NCBI GenBank assembly: GCA_016931495.1
Contig: JAFGER010000072.1
Location: 1 to 55,289 of the forward strand
Source: Chlorobiaceae bacterium
Lineage (GTDB): Bacteria > Bacteroidota > Chlorobiia > Chlorobiales > Chlorobiaceae
Direction: 5' to 3'
DNA: 55,289 nt
Shown one piece after another: positions 34,285-43,064 of the stretch. Position 1 is the first letter of the stretch. Every line of letters starts with the position of its first letter. A model generated the notes under the pieces. It searched no databases and was not told the DNA's origin. It saw only the letters and a program-made list of their open reading frames with translations. The translations under genes were made by a program, and so were the position numbers.

Positions 34285-34815
34285 TTAACGATACTTGTTT
34301 TTCAGTTTTTCAAGCGATTCGAGCCAATCGCTGTCGGGCAGTCTGTCTTCGCCCGGTTCGCTCTGTTCTTCCTGATGGAACACCCGGCAATCGGGATTGT
34401 CCGTGCAGGTCACTTTCATCGGCACGGAGAGCAGCAGCGTTTCGCGGATATCTTCGGTCAGGTCGAGCGAGACCGTGTTCCTGTCGATCTGCCGGTACTC
34501 CTCGTTCCGCTCGGCGCCGCGCTCATCCGCCTGATCATAGCTGTAACAGATGCGGTACGAACCGTTCAGTTCAGCCGTGATCGGCGCAAGGCAAAGGTCG
34601 CAGGTCAGCTCGGCGGTCGCCGATGTTTTCATGGTGACGATCAGCTCGTCCTCCATTTTCTCGACGATAACCTTGACTGATACCAGCTTTGAAAATCCCG
34701 CCTCAATCAGGGCCGGATCGCCGAAATCCTGCGCCATGCAGGTGAAATCGAACTCGTGGACGCCTTCCGGCAGACCTGCGAGTCGAATCCCGATCAGCGC
34801 TTTTTCCTTCGACAT
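34285..34815 (-). CDS. YceD/DUF177 family protein
   Basis: A 176-residue YceD-like protein. The core motif ELTCDLCLAPI (paired Cys) is preceded by a beta-rich N-domain and followed by an acidic middle. The C-terminus has another Cys pair context (VTCTDNPDCRVFHQ). YceD/DUF177 proteins sit upstream of rpmF and are tied to 23S rRNA or L32 accumulation in some organisms. The start at 34815 is chosen because GAGGTGG precedes it at good spacing. Longer in-frame sequence upstream runs toward the divergent tRNA region. Confidence 0.85.
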   Translation of the reverse strand: MSKEKALIGIRLAGLPEGVHEFDFTCMAQDFGDPALIEAGFSKLVSVKVIVEKMEDELIVTMKTSATAELTCDLCLAPITAELNGSYRICYSYDQADERGAERNEEYRQIDRNTVSLDLTEDIRETLLLSVPMKVTCTDNPDCRVFHQEEQSEPGEDRLPDSDWLESLEKLKNKYR

Positions 34816-34986
34816 AACCACCTCGTTTCCATAAAAGAGCATCAATGTACGAAAATTATCATCGAAAAAGAAAAGCGCAGGCCCCCTGTAGCGTGGAAAA
34901 TTTATCAAAAAATGATAAATCGTGTTTGGAAATTCGGGTCGCAGGAGTATATTTGCATCTCTTCGATCACGAAGAGGCTTACAGAT

Positions 34987-35058
<72 letters not shown>

Positions 35059-35244
35059 CTTGAAAAAGGAAGTGCTTGAGTACGCGGCGCTTCCTTTTTT
35101 TGTTTTCTGCCGTTTCGCCCACCGTCACCCCCGAGGCCGTGTAAAGTGCCGAAGGCGTCGTCCCGGTTGCCCCGTTTCTTCACCTGCTTGTTATATTACT
35201 CTCCGGACGACAGTCTTCCGTTCCCCCGCAAACCCACGTTCGTT

Positions 35245-35682
35245 ATGGTCAGATACCTTTTCATCTTTCTCTTCGCTTTTCTCGGCGCTTGTTCGCCTCG
35301 TTATGCAGCGCAGCCGGAGCCGGAAGCGGTGGCGTTGTTCCGTACCTGGTGGCGGGTCGAGCGCATCGAAGGACGGCCGGCGGAGTTCATCCGCGGGCAG
35401 CGGCGGGATATGCATATCATTCTCTATTCGTCACGGACGATGGTTGGCGCCGGGGGTTGCAACCAGATCAACGGTTCATTCCGGCACTCGGCAGGCGTTC
35501 TGCGGTTCGGGCCGATCGCTTCGACGAAGATGATGTGCCGGCCCGAGGTTATGGCCCGCGATCGGGCGTTCGTGGCGGCGCTTGGCAAGGCCCGGAGCTA
35601 TGTGATCGACGGGCGACGTCTGAAGCTCTACGATCGGGCCGGTCGCGAGGTGCTGCGCTTCATGGCGGTGAAGTCGCGGTGA
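35245..35682 (+). CDS. META/HslJ-like domain lipoprotein
   Basis: A 145-residue exported protein. A lipoprotein signal (VRYLFIFLFAFLGAC) ends in a lipobox with Cys16. The mature part resembles the META/HslJ domain: WRVERIEGRP, GAGGCNQINGSF, STKMMC (paired Cys) and a LKLYDRAG strand near the end. Such proteins are periplasmic or outer-membrane and small; function is unknown, with heat-shock or acid-stress links in E. coli HslJ. It is a single gene between tRNA-Asn and the leuA leader. Confidence 0.78.
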   Translation: MVRYLFIFLFAFLGACSPRYAAQPEPEAVALFRTWWRVERIEGRPAEFIRGQRRDMHIILYSSRTMVGAGGCNQINGSFRHSAGVLRFGPIASTKMMCRPEVMARDRAFVAALGKARSYVIDGRRLKLYDRAGREVLRFMAVKSR

Positions 35683-35761
35683 GGCGCCCGTAGCGGGGAA
35701 CGGCTGGCGGCGGCGCATTGTTCTCTCATTCATTCATTGCTCTTGCTGCCTTTTCCGGGGT

Positions 35762-35790
35762 GTTGCAGAGGCAGAAGAATTGTGTATATT
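35762..35790 (+). promoter_or_regulatory. Sigma-70-type promoter for the leuA leader
   Basis: TTGCAG (35762-35767) and TATATT (35785-35790) are separated by exactly 17 bp. Both are close to consensus. Transcription would start near 35797, about 38 nt before the leader peptide. Confidence 0.65.
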
Positions 35791-35834
35791 ACCCGACTTT
35801 CCGTAATGCCGATCTGAACGGTCAACTATCTTGT

Positions 35835-35915
35835 ATGAACACGGTCAACAACATGCTTCTCCTTCTTGCTCTATCGCTAACGGGCCTTACCTGCCTGAGG
35901 GGGAGCGCATTGTAG
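35835..35915 (+). CDS. Leucine-rich leader peptide of leuA
   Basis: A 26-codon ORF, ATG to TAG. Leucine makes up 9 of its 26 codons. It contains the run MLLLLALSL and uses CTT, CTC, CTT, CTT, then two rare CTA codons, CTT, CTG and TTG. It lies between a good promoter and a terminator hairpin, 112 bp before the leucine-biosynthesis gene leuA. This is the layout of ribosome-mediated attenuation: ribosomes stalled at Leu codons when charged tRNA-Leu is scarce would block terminator formation. No strong Shine-Dalgarno is visible, so translation is inferred. Confidence 0.75.
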   Translation: MNTVNNMLLLLALSLTGLTCLRGSAL

Positions 35916-35945
35916 TTTCGTTGACTTGCACGGAATCCGATTTTC

Positions 35946-35983
35946 AAAGCCGCAATCCTCTCAGGGTAAGCGGCTTTTTTTCG
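35946..35983 (+). terminator. leuA attenuator terminator
   Basis: AAAGCCGC and GCGGCTTT pair around a 16-nt loop and are followed by a run of seven Ts, 31 bp after the leader stop codon. Loop sequence CTCTCAGG can pair with CCTGAGGGGG at the end of the leader ORF, a candidate competing structure. Confidence 0.8.
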
Positions 35984-36027
35984 TTACGGGACATTCCTTT
36001 CAATTGTGAATAAATGGAGACTCTCTC

Positions 36028-37716
36028 ATGAGTACGATGAATTACCGGAAATATGCACCCTATAAACCGGTCGGTCTGAAAGACCGCACCTGGCCCGACA
36101 AGACCATCACCAAGGCGCCGATCTGGTGCAGCGTCGATCTTCGCGACGGCAACCAGGCGCTGCCGATTCCCATGAGCGTCGATGAAAAGGTGGAATTTTT
36201 CAGGCTGCTGGTTTCCATCGGTTTCAAGGAGATCGAGGTGGGCTTTCCGTCGGCTTCGGCTACCGAATTCGCCTTTGTGCGCCGGTTGATCGAGTGTAAC
36301 CTGATTCCCGATGACGTGACCATTCAGGTGCTGACGCAGTCGCGCGAGCACCTGATCCGCCGCACTTTCGAGGCGATCAGGGGGGCCAAAAACGCCATCG
36401 TGCACCTCTACAACTCGACCTCGCGCCAGCAGCGCGACGTGGTGTTCCGCATGAGCCGCGAGGAGATCATCTCCATCGCCGTGGCCGGAACGCGGCTGGT
36501 TCGCGAGCTGAAGGAGGCGAGCGGCAACGCGGGCATCCGCTTCGAGTACAGCCCGGAGAGCTTCACCGGCACGGAGCTGGACTACGCGCTCGACGTGTGC
36601 CACGCGGTGATGGACGAGTGGGGCGCTTCGGCAAGCAACAAGGTGATTTTGAACCTGCCCTCGACCGTGGAGCTTTCGACGCCCAACGTTTACGCCGACC
36701 GCATCGAGTGGTTCTGCCGGAACATCAAGAATCGCGACGCGGTGCTCTTCAGCGTGCACGCCCACAACGACCGCGGCACGGCGGTGGCCACCTCCGAGCT
36801 GGCCGTGATGGCCGGCGCGGATCGCATCGAGGGCGCGCTGTTTGGCAATGGCGAGCGGTGCGGCAACATGGACATCATCATCATGGCGCTGAACCTGATG
36901 ACGCAGGGCATCGATCCCGAGCTCGATTTTTCCGACCTGCCGCATATCCGCGAGGTCTATTCCCGCTGCACCCGAATGACCGTGCATCCGCGTCATCCCT
37001 ACTCGGGCGACCTGGTCTATACGGCCTTCTCGGGCTCGCACCAGGCTGCGATCAGCAAGGGCATGAAGGCGCACAAGCGCGCTGCGGAGGGGGTCTGGGA
37101 TGTGCCCTACCTGCCCATCGACCCGCAGGATGTGGGTTGCACCTACGAAGCCATCGTCCGCATCAACAGCCAGTCGGGCAAGGGGGGGATCGCCTATCTG
37201 CTTGAAAAGGAGTACGGTATCCAGGTGCCGAAATGGATGCAGCCCGATTTCGGCACGGTCGTTCAGGAGGTGACCGACCGCACCGGCGAAGAGCTGACCG
37301 CCGGGCAGATTCACGAGCTGTTCCAGAAGGATTACATTGGCGCGATCAGCCCGTATCTCATGAAAAAGTGCACGATCAGCTGGAGCGACGAGGATCCGGA
37401 ACGCAACGACGAGGTAGCCACGATCATCAGCGCCTCGATGGTGGGGCCCGATGGCGAGTTCAGCTTCAAGGCCAAGGGCAACGGCCCGCTCGACGCTTTC
37501 GTGCGCGGCATGGTGAGCCATACCGGCATCAATTTCCATGTCGATGAGTACTCGGAACACGCGATTGGCCACAGCTCCGACTCGCTGGCGATTGCCTACA
37601 TCCGCCTCTCCTTCGATGACGTGTCGCTGGTGTGCGGCTCGGGCATCGATTCCAACATCAGTCTTGCCTCCATCAAGGCCATCGTCAGCGCGCTGAACCG
37701 TTACAAGAGAAGCTGA
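36028..37716 (+). CDS. leuA: 2-isopropylmalate synthase (LeuA type 2)
   Basis: A 562-residue enzyme that condenses acetyl-CoA with 2-oxoisovalerate, the first committed step of leucine synthesis. The HMGL-like TIM barrel (about 30-300) has WCSVDLRDGNQAL, VHAHNDRGTA (HxH metal ligands) and FGNGERCGN. The C-terminal ~140 residues form the LeuA allosteric domain, which normally gives leucine feedback inhibition. Length and insertions match the long type shared with yeast and actinobacteria rather than the ~510-residue E. coli type. GGAGA precedes the ATG. Expression is probably controlled by the attenuator upstream. Confidence 0.94.
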   Translation: MSTMNYRKYAPYKPVGLKDRTWPDKTITKAPIWCSVDLRDGNQALPIPMSVDEKVEFFRLLVSIGFKEIEVGFPSASATEFAFVRRLIECNLIPDDVTIQVLTQSREHLIRRTFEAIRGAKNAIVHLYNSTSRQQRDVVFRMSREEIISIAVAGTRLVRELKEASGNAGIRFEYSPESFTGTELDYALDVCHAVMDEWGASASNKVILNLPSTVELSTPNVYADRIEWFCRNIKNRDAVLFSVHAHNDRGTAVATSELAVMAGADRIEGALFGNGERCGNMDIIIMALNLMTQGIDPELDFSDLPHIREVYSRCTRMTVHPRHPYSGDLVYTAFSGSHQAAISKGMKAHKRAAEGVWDVPYLPIDPQDVGCTYEAIVRINSQSGKGGIAYLLEKEYGIQVPKWMQPDFGTVVQEVTDRTGEELTAGQIHELFQKDYIGAISPYLMKKCTISWSDEDPERNDEVATIISASMVGPDGEFSFKAKGNGPLDAFVRGMVSHTGINFHVDEYSEHAIGHSSDSLAIAYIRLSFDDVSLVCGSGIDSNISLASIKAIVSALNRYKRS

Positions 37717-37841
37717 CGATTTTCCGGCGGGAGGCGGCCATCCGGAGCCTCTCGCCAAACCCCTCTTTCCGGATTGGCTCTCTTGCCCTATCTTAACGGA
37801 AGCAACCGTTTCGCCACTCTCAACCAATCCGGAGACCCGGC

Positions 37842-38777
37842 ATGACGATCAGCCTCAGCCGCAAAACCCGCGCTTTTTTCCCCGCCCGATGCCTCGCCGC
37901 ACTGCTTTTACTCTGCGCCGTTTTTCTGCCGGGATGCACCGCCAAGCAACCGGCGTCCGGCAAAATCCAGGTGATCGCCTCCATCGAGCCGCTGGCGTGG
38001 TTCGCCGAGCGCATCGGCGGCGAGAGGGTTTCGGTGTCGGTGATGGTGCCCTCCGGCGGCAATCCGCACACCTACGAGCCGACGCCGAAGCAGATGGCCC
38101 AGGTCAGCCGTGCGGCGCTGTTCGTCAAGGCCGGTTCCGGCGTCGAGTTCGAGCTCGACTGGATGCAGCGCCTCATCGATCTCAACCAAAACATGGCGGT
38201 GTGCAACGCTTCGGAAGGGGTGCTGTTGCTGCCGATGGGCGAGACGGAGCGCGAGCACGGGCGCGAAGCGGGCGATCATCACCACCACGGGTGCCTCGAT
38301 CCCCACTTCTGGCTCTCTCCGAAAAACGCCCGGCTGATTGCCAGGAACGTCGAGCGCTCGCTGGCGGCCATCGATCCGGACGGCAAGGAGTATTACGCAT
38401 CGAATCTCGTCGCGCTCGACCGGGTGCTCGAAGCGCTCGACCGGGAGAGCCGCGAGGCGCTGGCCGGGGTGAAGCACCGCCAGTTCCTCGTGTTTCATCC
38501 CGCCTGGGGCTACTTCGCGCACGAGTACGGGCTGACGCAGATTGCCGCCGAACAGGAGGGCAAGAGTCTGACGCCGCGCCAGATGGAGCGGGTGATCGAA
38601 GAGGCCCGGCGCGAGGGCATCCGTGTGGTGTTCGTTTCGCCGCAGTTCAGCGCGGCGCAGGCCGAGGCCATCGCGCGGGACATCGGCGGCAGCACGGTTA
38701 CGGTCGATCCGCTGGCGTTTGATTATGTACGGAACCTCCGGCAGGTGACCGCCGCGCTGGCAAGGAGTCTGCAATGA
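37842..38777 (+). CDS. znuA: Metal ABC transporter substrate-binding lipoprotein (ZnuA-like)
   Basis: A 311-residue cluster A-I (TroA/ZnuA) binding protein. A lipoprotein signal ends LPGC at Cys32. Metal ligands are expected in NPHTYEP, DPHFWLS and FHPAWGYF (three His) plus an acidic residue near the C-terminus. A His-rich loop (DHHHHGC) before the second ligand is typical of zinc-binding members. Zn is therefore favoured over Mn. It starts an operon with the ATPase and permease; the ATPase start overlaps its stop (ATGA). Confidence 0.87.
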   Translation: MTISLSRKTRAFFPARCLAALLLLCAVFLPGCTAKQPASGKIQVIASIEPLAWFAERIGGERVSVSVMVPSGGNPHTYEPTPKQMAQVSRAALFVKAGSGVEFELDWMQRLIDLNQNMAVCNASEGVLLLPMGETEREHGREAGDHHHHGCLDPHFWLSPKNARLIARNVERSLAAIDPDGKEYYASNLVALDRVLEALDRESREALAGVKHRQFLVFHPAWGYFAHEYGLTQIAAEQEGKSLTPRQMERVIEEARREGIRVVFVSPQFSAAQAEAIARDIGGSTVTVDPLAFDYVRNLRQVTAALARSLQ

Positions 38778-39553
38778 GCGAGCCGGTGATCGTTTGCGAC
38801 AGATTGTGCGTCGAGCTCGATGGCGCGCCGGTGCTGAAGGGGCTTTCGCTCTCGGTGCACAAGGGCGATTTTCTGGCCGTGCTCGGGCCGAACGGCGGCG
38901 GCAAGACCACGCTGCTCAAGGTGATGCTCGGCCTCGTCCGGCCCACTTCCGGCACGGTGACGGTGTTCGGCGGCCCGCCGGGCGCGACCACGGGCCGCAT
39001 CGGCTATGTGCCGCAGAGCCTGCAATTCGACCGCGCCTTTCCGATCAGCGTGCGTGAAGTGGTGCTGATGGGGCGACTTTCCAAATCGCGGCTGTTCAGG
39101 CGCTACGGGCGCGAGGATCACCGCAAGGCCGCCAGCGCGATGGAGACCGCCGGGCTGACGGCGCTCGCCAATCGCCGGATCGGCACTTTGTCGGGCGGCG
39201 AGCTTCAGCGCGTACTCATCGCGCGGGCGCTGGCCGGAGAGCCCGACCTGTTGCTGCTCGACGAGCCGACGGCCAGCGTCGATCCCGAGATGAAGACCAC
39301 CATCTACGACCTGCTCGAACGGCTCAAAGCGAACCATACCATCGTGCTGGTCACGCACGACACCGGCACCATTGCGCACCACGTTTCGCGCATCGCCTGC
39401 CTGAACTGCACGCTCGACATGCACGAAGAGGGTTCCACGCTCGGACGCGCCTCGCTCGAAAGCCTCTACGGCTACCCGGTTGACATCGTCGAGCATCGCG
39501 CCCCCTCCGCGCCTACAGCCTCGTCAACGCCATCCGGACACCGCCATGCCTGA
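38774..39553 (+). CDS. znuC: Metal ABC transporter ATP-binding protein (ZnuC-like)
   Basis: A 259-residue ABC ATPase. It has Walker A GPNGGGKTT, signature LSGGELQRV, Walker B LLLLDEPTAS and the H-loop VTHDTG. It powers import through the ZnuB-like channel. It overlaps both neighbours, indicating coupled translation. Confidence 0.9.
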   Translation: MSEPVIVCDRLCVELDGAPVLKGLSLSVHKGDFLAVLGPNGGGKTTLLKVMLGLVRPTSGTVTVFGGPPGATTGRIGYVPQSLQFDRAFPISVREVVLMGRLSKSRLFRRYGREDHRKAASAMETAGLTALANRRIGTLSGGELQRVLIARALAGEPDLLLLDEPTASVDPEMKTTIYDLLERLKANHTIVLVTHDTGTIAHHVSRIACLNCTLDMHEEGSTLGRASLESLYGYPVDIVEHRAPSAPTASSTPSGHRHA

Positions 39554-40364
39554 CCTGCTGCACTACGAATTCATGCGCAACGCGCTGCTGGCGGCAATGT
39601 TGTCGAGCATCGCCTGCGGCATCATCGGCTCCTACGTGGTGGTGCGCAAGATCGGCTTCATCAGCGGCGGCATTGCCCACACGGCCTTCGGCGGCATCGG
39701 ACTCGGCTACTACCTTGGCCTGAACCCGCTGGTGGGCATCATCCCCTTCAGCCTCGCCGCGGCCATCGGCATCGGCCTGCTGACGCGCAAGGCGAGAATT
39801 TCCGAAGACACGGCCATCGGCGCGTTCTGGGCGGCGGGCATGTCGATCGGCGTCATCCTGATCGGCCTGACGCCGGGCTACGCGCCCAACCTGTTCAGCT
39901 ACCTGTTCGGCAACATTCTGACCGTGCCCACCTCCGACCTCTGGCTCATCACGATGCTCGACCTGTTGATCGGCCTGATGGTTTTCGCGCTGAACAAGGA
40001 GTTCCTCGCCATTTCGTTCGACGAAGAGTACGCGCGGATTTCCGGGCTGAAGACGTTCGTGCTCGACCTTTTCATGCTCTGCCTCATCGCCTTGACCGTG
40101 GTCATCATGGTGCGGGTGGTGGGCATCGTGATGGTGATTGCGCTGCTCACCATTCCCGCCGCCGTCGCGCGGAGCTACAGCCGCAGCCTGCCGGCGATGA
40201 TGGCGCTCGCATCTCTGCTCTCCGTCGCGTTCAGCATCGCAGGCCTCTGGCTTTCGTGGGTGTTCGACCTGGCTTCGGGCGCAACCATCATTCTCGTCGC
40301 TTCGGTGGTGTTCCTTTTCAGCGCCCTCATGAGGCTGCGGGGCGCGCCGCATTCAGCCTGCTGA
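39546..40364 (+). CDS. znuB: Metal ABC transporter permease (ZnuB-like)
   Basis: A 272-residue inner-membrane protein with about eight hydrophobic segments and the family N-terminus (NALLAAMLSSIACGIIGSYV, then ISGGIAHTAFGGIG). The start is ATG 39546, eight bases inside the ATPase gene. Upstream in-frame sequence lies within the ATPase gene. Confidence 0.9.
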   Translation: MPDLLHYEFMRNALLAAMLSSIACGIIGSYVVVRKIGFISGGIAHTAFGGIGLGYYLGLNPLVGIIPFSLAAAIGIGLLTRKARISEDTAIGAFWAAGMSIGVILIGLTPGYAPNLFSYLFGNILTVPTSDLWLITMLDLLIGLMVFALNKEFLAISFDEEYARISGLKTFVLDLFMLCLIALTVVIMVRVVGIVMVIALLTIPAAVARSYSRSLPAMMALASLLSVAFSIAGLWLSWVFDLASGATIILVASVVFLFSALMRLRGAPHSAC

Positions 40365-40441
40365 ACGGATCGTCCGTTTCGCGGGTTTATGGAAAAGTGC
40401 CAAATTGTTACATTCAGAAAACCCTCCTTATTGATCATCTT

Positions 40442-40687
40442 ATGAAGCCGACCTACTACCTCATAGCCGCGGCGCTGTCGATTATGCTCTCGATTTACGT
40501 GTTCATTTTCGGCACGGCGGCCAACAGCCAGCTCATGGCGATCTTTATCGGCCTCTGGGCGCCGACCATCATCTGCCTCGGCATTTTCAACATTCTCATG
40601 AACATCCACGACGAGATGTGCTGCGCCCACAAGCGCATCGAGGGGCGGCAGACCGGCCACGACCAGGGCAACAGCTGTTGCCGCTGA
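40442..40687 (+). CDS. Small two-helix membrane protein with Cys/His-rich tail
   Basis: An 81-residue protein I do not recognise. Two hydrophobic segments (about 5-25 and 32-52) are followed by a short cytosolic-type tail containing HDEMCCAHKR and ending NSCCR, with two CC pairs and three His. This could bind metal. It lies between the Znu-like transporter and the fluoride channel on the same strand. A membrane accessory to metal uptake is possible, but that rests only on context and the tail. Confidence 0.6.
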   Translation: MKPTYYLIAAALSIMLSIYVFIFGTAANSQLMAIFIGLWAPTIICLGIFNILMNIHDEMCCAHKRIEGRQTGHDQGNSCCR

Positions 40688-40700
40688 TGGAGCCGGGGTG

Positions 40701-41075
40701 ATGAAAAATGTGCTGCTGGTCGGCGCGGGCGGCTTTGCCGGCTCGGTCGCCCGCTACCTCGTCGCGCTCGCCGTGCCCTTTTCGGGCACCGGATTTCCGT
40801 ACGCCACGCTGATGGTCAACCTGCTCGGCTCGTTCCTGATCGGCTTCATCAGCGAGCTGGCCCTTTCGACCACGCTGCTTTCGCCCGACACCCGCCTGCT
40901 GCTCACGACCGGCTTCTGCGGCGGCTTCACCACTTTTTCGACGGCCATGTACGAAACCGGCGGCCTCATGCGCGACGGCGAGGCGCTCTACGCCAGCCTG
41001 TACGTCGCGGGCAGTCTCGTTGGCGGCCTTGTTTGTCTTGTTTCCGGAACCCTTCTCGCAAAACTCTGGCAATGA
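40701..41075 (+). CDS. crcB: Fluoride efflux channel CrcB/Fluc
   Basis: A ~124-residue four-helix membrane protein. Hallmarks are GGFAGSVARY in helix 1, TLMVNLLGSFLIGF in helix 2 and GFCGGFTTFSTAMYE in helix 3 with the Phe box. It functions as a dual-topology dimer that exports F-. The ATG at 40701 is preferred over the adjacent GTG. Its stop overlaps the DUF190 start (ATGA), a known crcB-DUF190 pairing. Confidence 0.92.
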   Translation: MKNVLLVGAGGFAGSVARYLVALAVPFSGTGFPYATLMVNLLGSFLIGFISELALSTTLLSPDTRLLLTTGFCGGFTTFSTAMYETGGLMRDGEALYASLYVAGSLVGGLVCLVSGTLLAKLWQ

Positions 41076-41407
41076 TGAACTTCATCGAATCTGAACTTCT
41101 GCGGGTTTTCGTCGGTGAGCAGGAAAAGCTGCACCACCGCCCGCTCTACGAACTGCTCGTCAGCGAAGCCCTCGAACGCGGCATGGCCGGAGCCACGGTC
41201 TTCCGCGGCCTCCTCTCCTTCGGCCTGCGCCACAAGGTGCATACCTCCAAGATTTTCGAGCTTGCCGGTGAGCTGCCGATGGTGATCGAAATCGTTGACA
41301 TCACCGAAAAGATCGAAGCGTTCCTGCCGGTTGTGGAGACGCTGCTGCGGGACTCCGGCGCGCAGGCGTTGGTGACGAGGGAGGCGGTCAGGCAGTGGAC
41401 GACGTGA
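41072..41407 (+). CDS. DUF190 family protein
   Basis: A ~111-residue ferredoxin-like alpha/beta protein. It has the ESELLRVFVGEQEKLHHRPLY opening, GMAGATVFRGLLSFG and the VIEIVDITEKIEAFLP segment characteristic of DUF190. These resemble PII-like trimers and are often encoded next to crcB, suggesting a regulatory role in fluoride handling. It overlaps crcB by four bases. Confidence 0.88.
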   Translation: MMNFIESELLRVFVGEQEKLHHRPLYELLVSEALERGMAGATVFRGLLSFGLRHKVHTSKIFELAGELPMVIEIVDITEKIEAFLPVVETLLRDSGAQALVTREAVRQWTT

Positions 41408-41518
41408 GGGGGTGATGTCAGATTTGATGTTGTTCCCTTTTTTTGACGGCTATGGTTTATAGGAAAAATTAGAAAAGATTTAAATAGTGAACTACTCAAC
41501 GTTAAATGAAATTGAGTG

Positions 41519-42730
41519 ATGAGTATGAAGCCTCGTTTTGTTGATCCATTTACGCCAAATCGTCCGATTGACGATCCTGATCGCTTCTTTGGCAGAGTTG
41601 ATCCTGTGAATGAAATGATTGACTCACTTTTCCAGATAAAAAATGGAAATCCAAAACATACAATTGTTACTGGTGATAGAGGGGTAGGGAAATCTTCTTT
41701 GCTTACACAAATATATCTTACTGCCGTCGGGAATAATTCTCTTACCGATAGACTGAAGATAGATCGTGGTGTTGAGCAATATGATTATGTTACTGTATGG
41801 CATGATGTTGATGCCACACAGACAGCCTTTGATCTTTCGTTCGCTATACTTGGTAAGTTCGAGTCTTCTTTTAAGAAGTTTGTTTCTGGATTTACTTTGG
41901 AAATCGATGTTGCTGGATTTGGAAAGCTTGGCCGAGACAAGCAGAATCCGTTGAACATTACACAACTAATAGAAGAATTTGTTCAGAGAATTAAGAAGGT
42001 TTCAGCGGCGGCTGAAAAAAATAAGAAAGATGGTGTTTTGATTTTTATTGATGAGTTAGATAGAATCAGGCAAGATTCGATGATTTCTTCTTTTTTTAAA
42101 CTTACGTCAGAGCGCTTAGCTCGTGAAGATGTTAAGAAGGTTGGCTTCATTTGTGCAGGCATTACTGGCGCAGTACAAAAACTGGAAGAAGAACATGCAT
42201 CAATACTTAGGACTTTTCGTGACGTCCCTCTTCCTCGATTTGAACAAGAAGAAACAGCTCAAATATTGCTCGATGGCTTCAATAAAGCATGTCATAAATG
42301 CACTATGCAAAATTTACCCCTAAAGGCACAGGGTGTAACTGTGGGGTTGCCTGAACCAATTCATCTTCTTGGAAGCGAAATGCTTTCGGTTGATAGCGAT
42401 GGTGAACTTGATGAAGTAGATTTTGAGAATGCTATTAAAAAGATCGTTACAGATGTTAGAAGGAATAAGCTCGCATCGCTTCTGAGGTTGGCTGGAAGCG
42501 GAAAATATCAGAAGATTATTGAGGCGATGGCAAACTGCTCTGAAAAGATAGTTCCTCTAGAGTTTATTGCTAAATCGATTTCTCAGGAACAAAGCCAATT
42601 TAGTACAAATATGGCTACGCTCGTTGACCGGGAGATTATTTTTAAGCCTGCAATTGGAAAATATGCGTTTGCTGATCCGATGCTTAAGGAATATATAAAG
42701 ATTAACGGTGTTTTGGCATTGGATGAATAA
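41519..42730 (+). CDS. Orphan AAA/STAND-like ATPase in an AT-rich patch
   Basis: A ~403-residue P-loop ATPase. Walker A is GDRGVGKSS (about 52-60), Walker B is LIFIDELDRI near residue 178, and a VGFICAGITGAV sensor-1-like strand follows. The C-terminal ~150 residues look like a helical lid plus a winged helix (LRLAGSGKYQKIIEAM...EFIAKSIS). Base composition and codon use are clearly more AT-rich than the flanking genes (many ATA, AAT and TTT codons), a sign of recent transfer. It resembles AAA proteins of mobile or defence loci, but no partner gene is present. The start is uncertain (GTG 41516, ATG 41519 or ATG 41525), with no good Shine-Dalgarno. Confidence 0.72.
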   Translation: MSMKPRFVDPFTPNRPIDDPDRFFGRVDPVNEMIDSLFQIKNGNPKHTIVTGDRGVGKSSLLTQIYLTAVGNNSLTDRLKIDRGVEQYDYVTVWHDVDATQTAFDLSFAILGKFESSFKKFVSGFTLEIDVAGFGKLGRDKQNPLNITQLIEEFVQRIKKVSAAAEKNKKDGVLIFIDELDRIRQDSMISSFFKLTSERLAREDVKKVGFICAGITGAVQKLEEEHASILRTFRDVPLPRFEQEETAQILLDGFNKACHKCTMQNLPLKAQGVTVGLPEPIHLLGSEMLSVDSDGELDEVDFENAIKKIVTDVRRNKLASLLRLAGSGKYQKIIEAMANCSEKIVPLEFIAKSISQEQSQFSTNMATLVDREIIFKPAIGKYAFADPMLKEYIKINGVLALDE

Positions 42731-42773
42731 CTATAAAAAAGTTTGGGAGATTCTTCCCATCTAATAAATCCCT

Positions 42774-43064
42774 TCACCCAACAGGCTTGAATGTCAGTTC
42801 AATACCAATCGCTTTGAGGACAGCTTTCACGGTCTCGTACCGAGGATGTGCTCCGGGACGGAATGCTTTGTAGAGGCTTTCTCTGCCGAGTCCTGTTTTT
42901 CTGGCGATCTCAGCCATTCCCTTTGCTCGCGCTACATCGCCCAACGCTCCAAGAAAGACCTCCGGGTTCGGGTCTTCGGCTGCCGCTTTGAGGTATTCGA
43001 CAATCATCTCTTCGTTGTCGAGATAGTTCGCCGGGTCAAAGTCCCGGATTTTCACTGCGTTCAT
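42774..43064 (-). CDS. HigA-like helix-turn-helix antitoxin
   Basis: A 96-residue protein of the addiction-module antidote family. The N-terminal KIRDFDPANYLDNEEMIVEYL region is followed by a helix-turn-helix (GMAEIARKTGLGRESLYKAF) and ETVKAVLKAIGIELTF. Partners are normally a RelE/HigB-type toxin just upstream. Here the upstream gene is a broken ORF6N gene whose end overlaps this start by ~29 bp, and no toxin is visible. It is probably an orphan antitoxin. Confidence 0.8.
   Translation of the reverse strand: MNAVKIRDFDPANYLDNEEMIVEYLKAAAEDPNPEVFLGALGDVARAKGMAEIARKTGLGRESLYKAFRPGAHPRYETVKAVLKAIGIELTFKPVG

Noticed and set aside
35944-37827. A 627-codon minus-strand open frame opposite leuA
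   Set aside because: Shadow frame. leuA is complete and has a Shine-Dalgarno and attenuator.
40688-40700. Fluoride riboswitch before crcB
   Set aside because: The short intergenic space lies inside an apparent operon and lacks the conserved riboswitch core.
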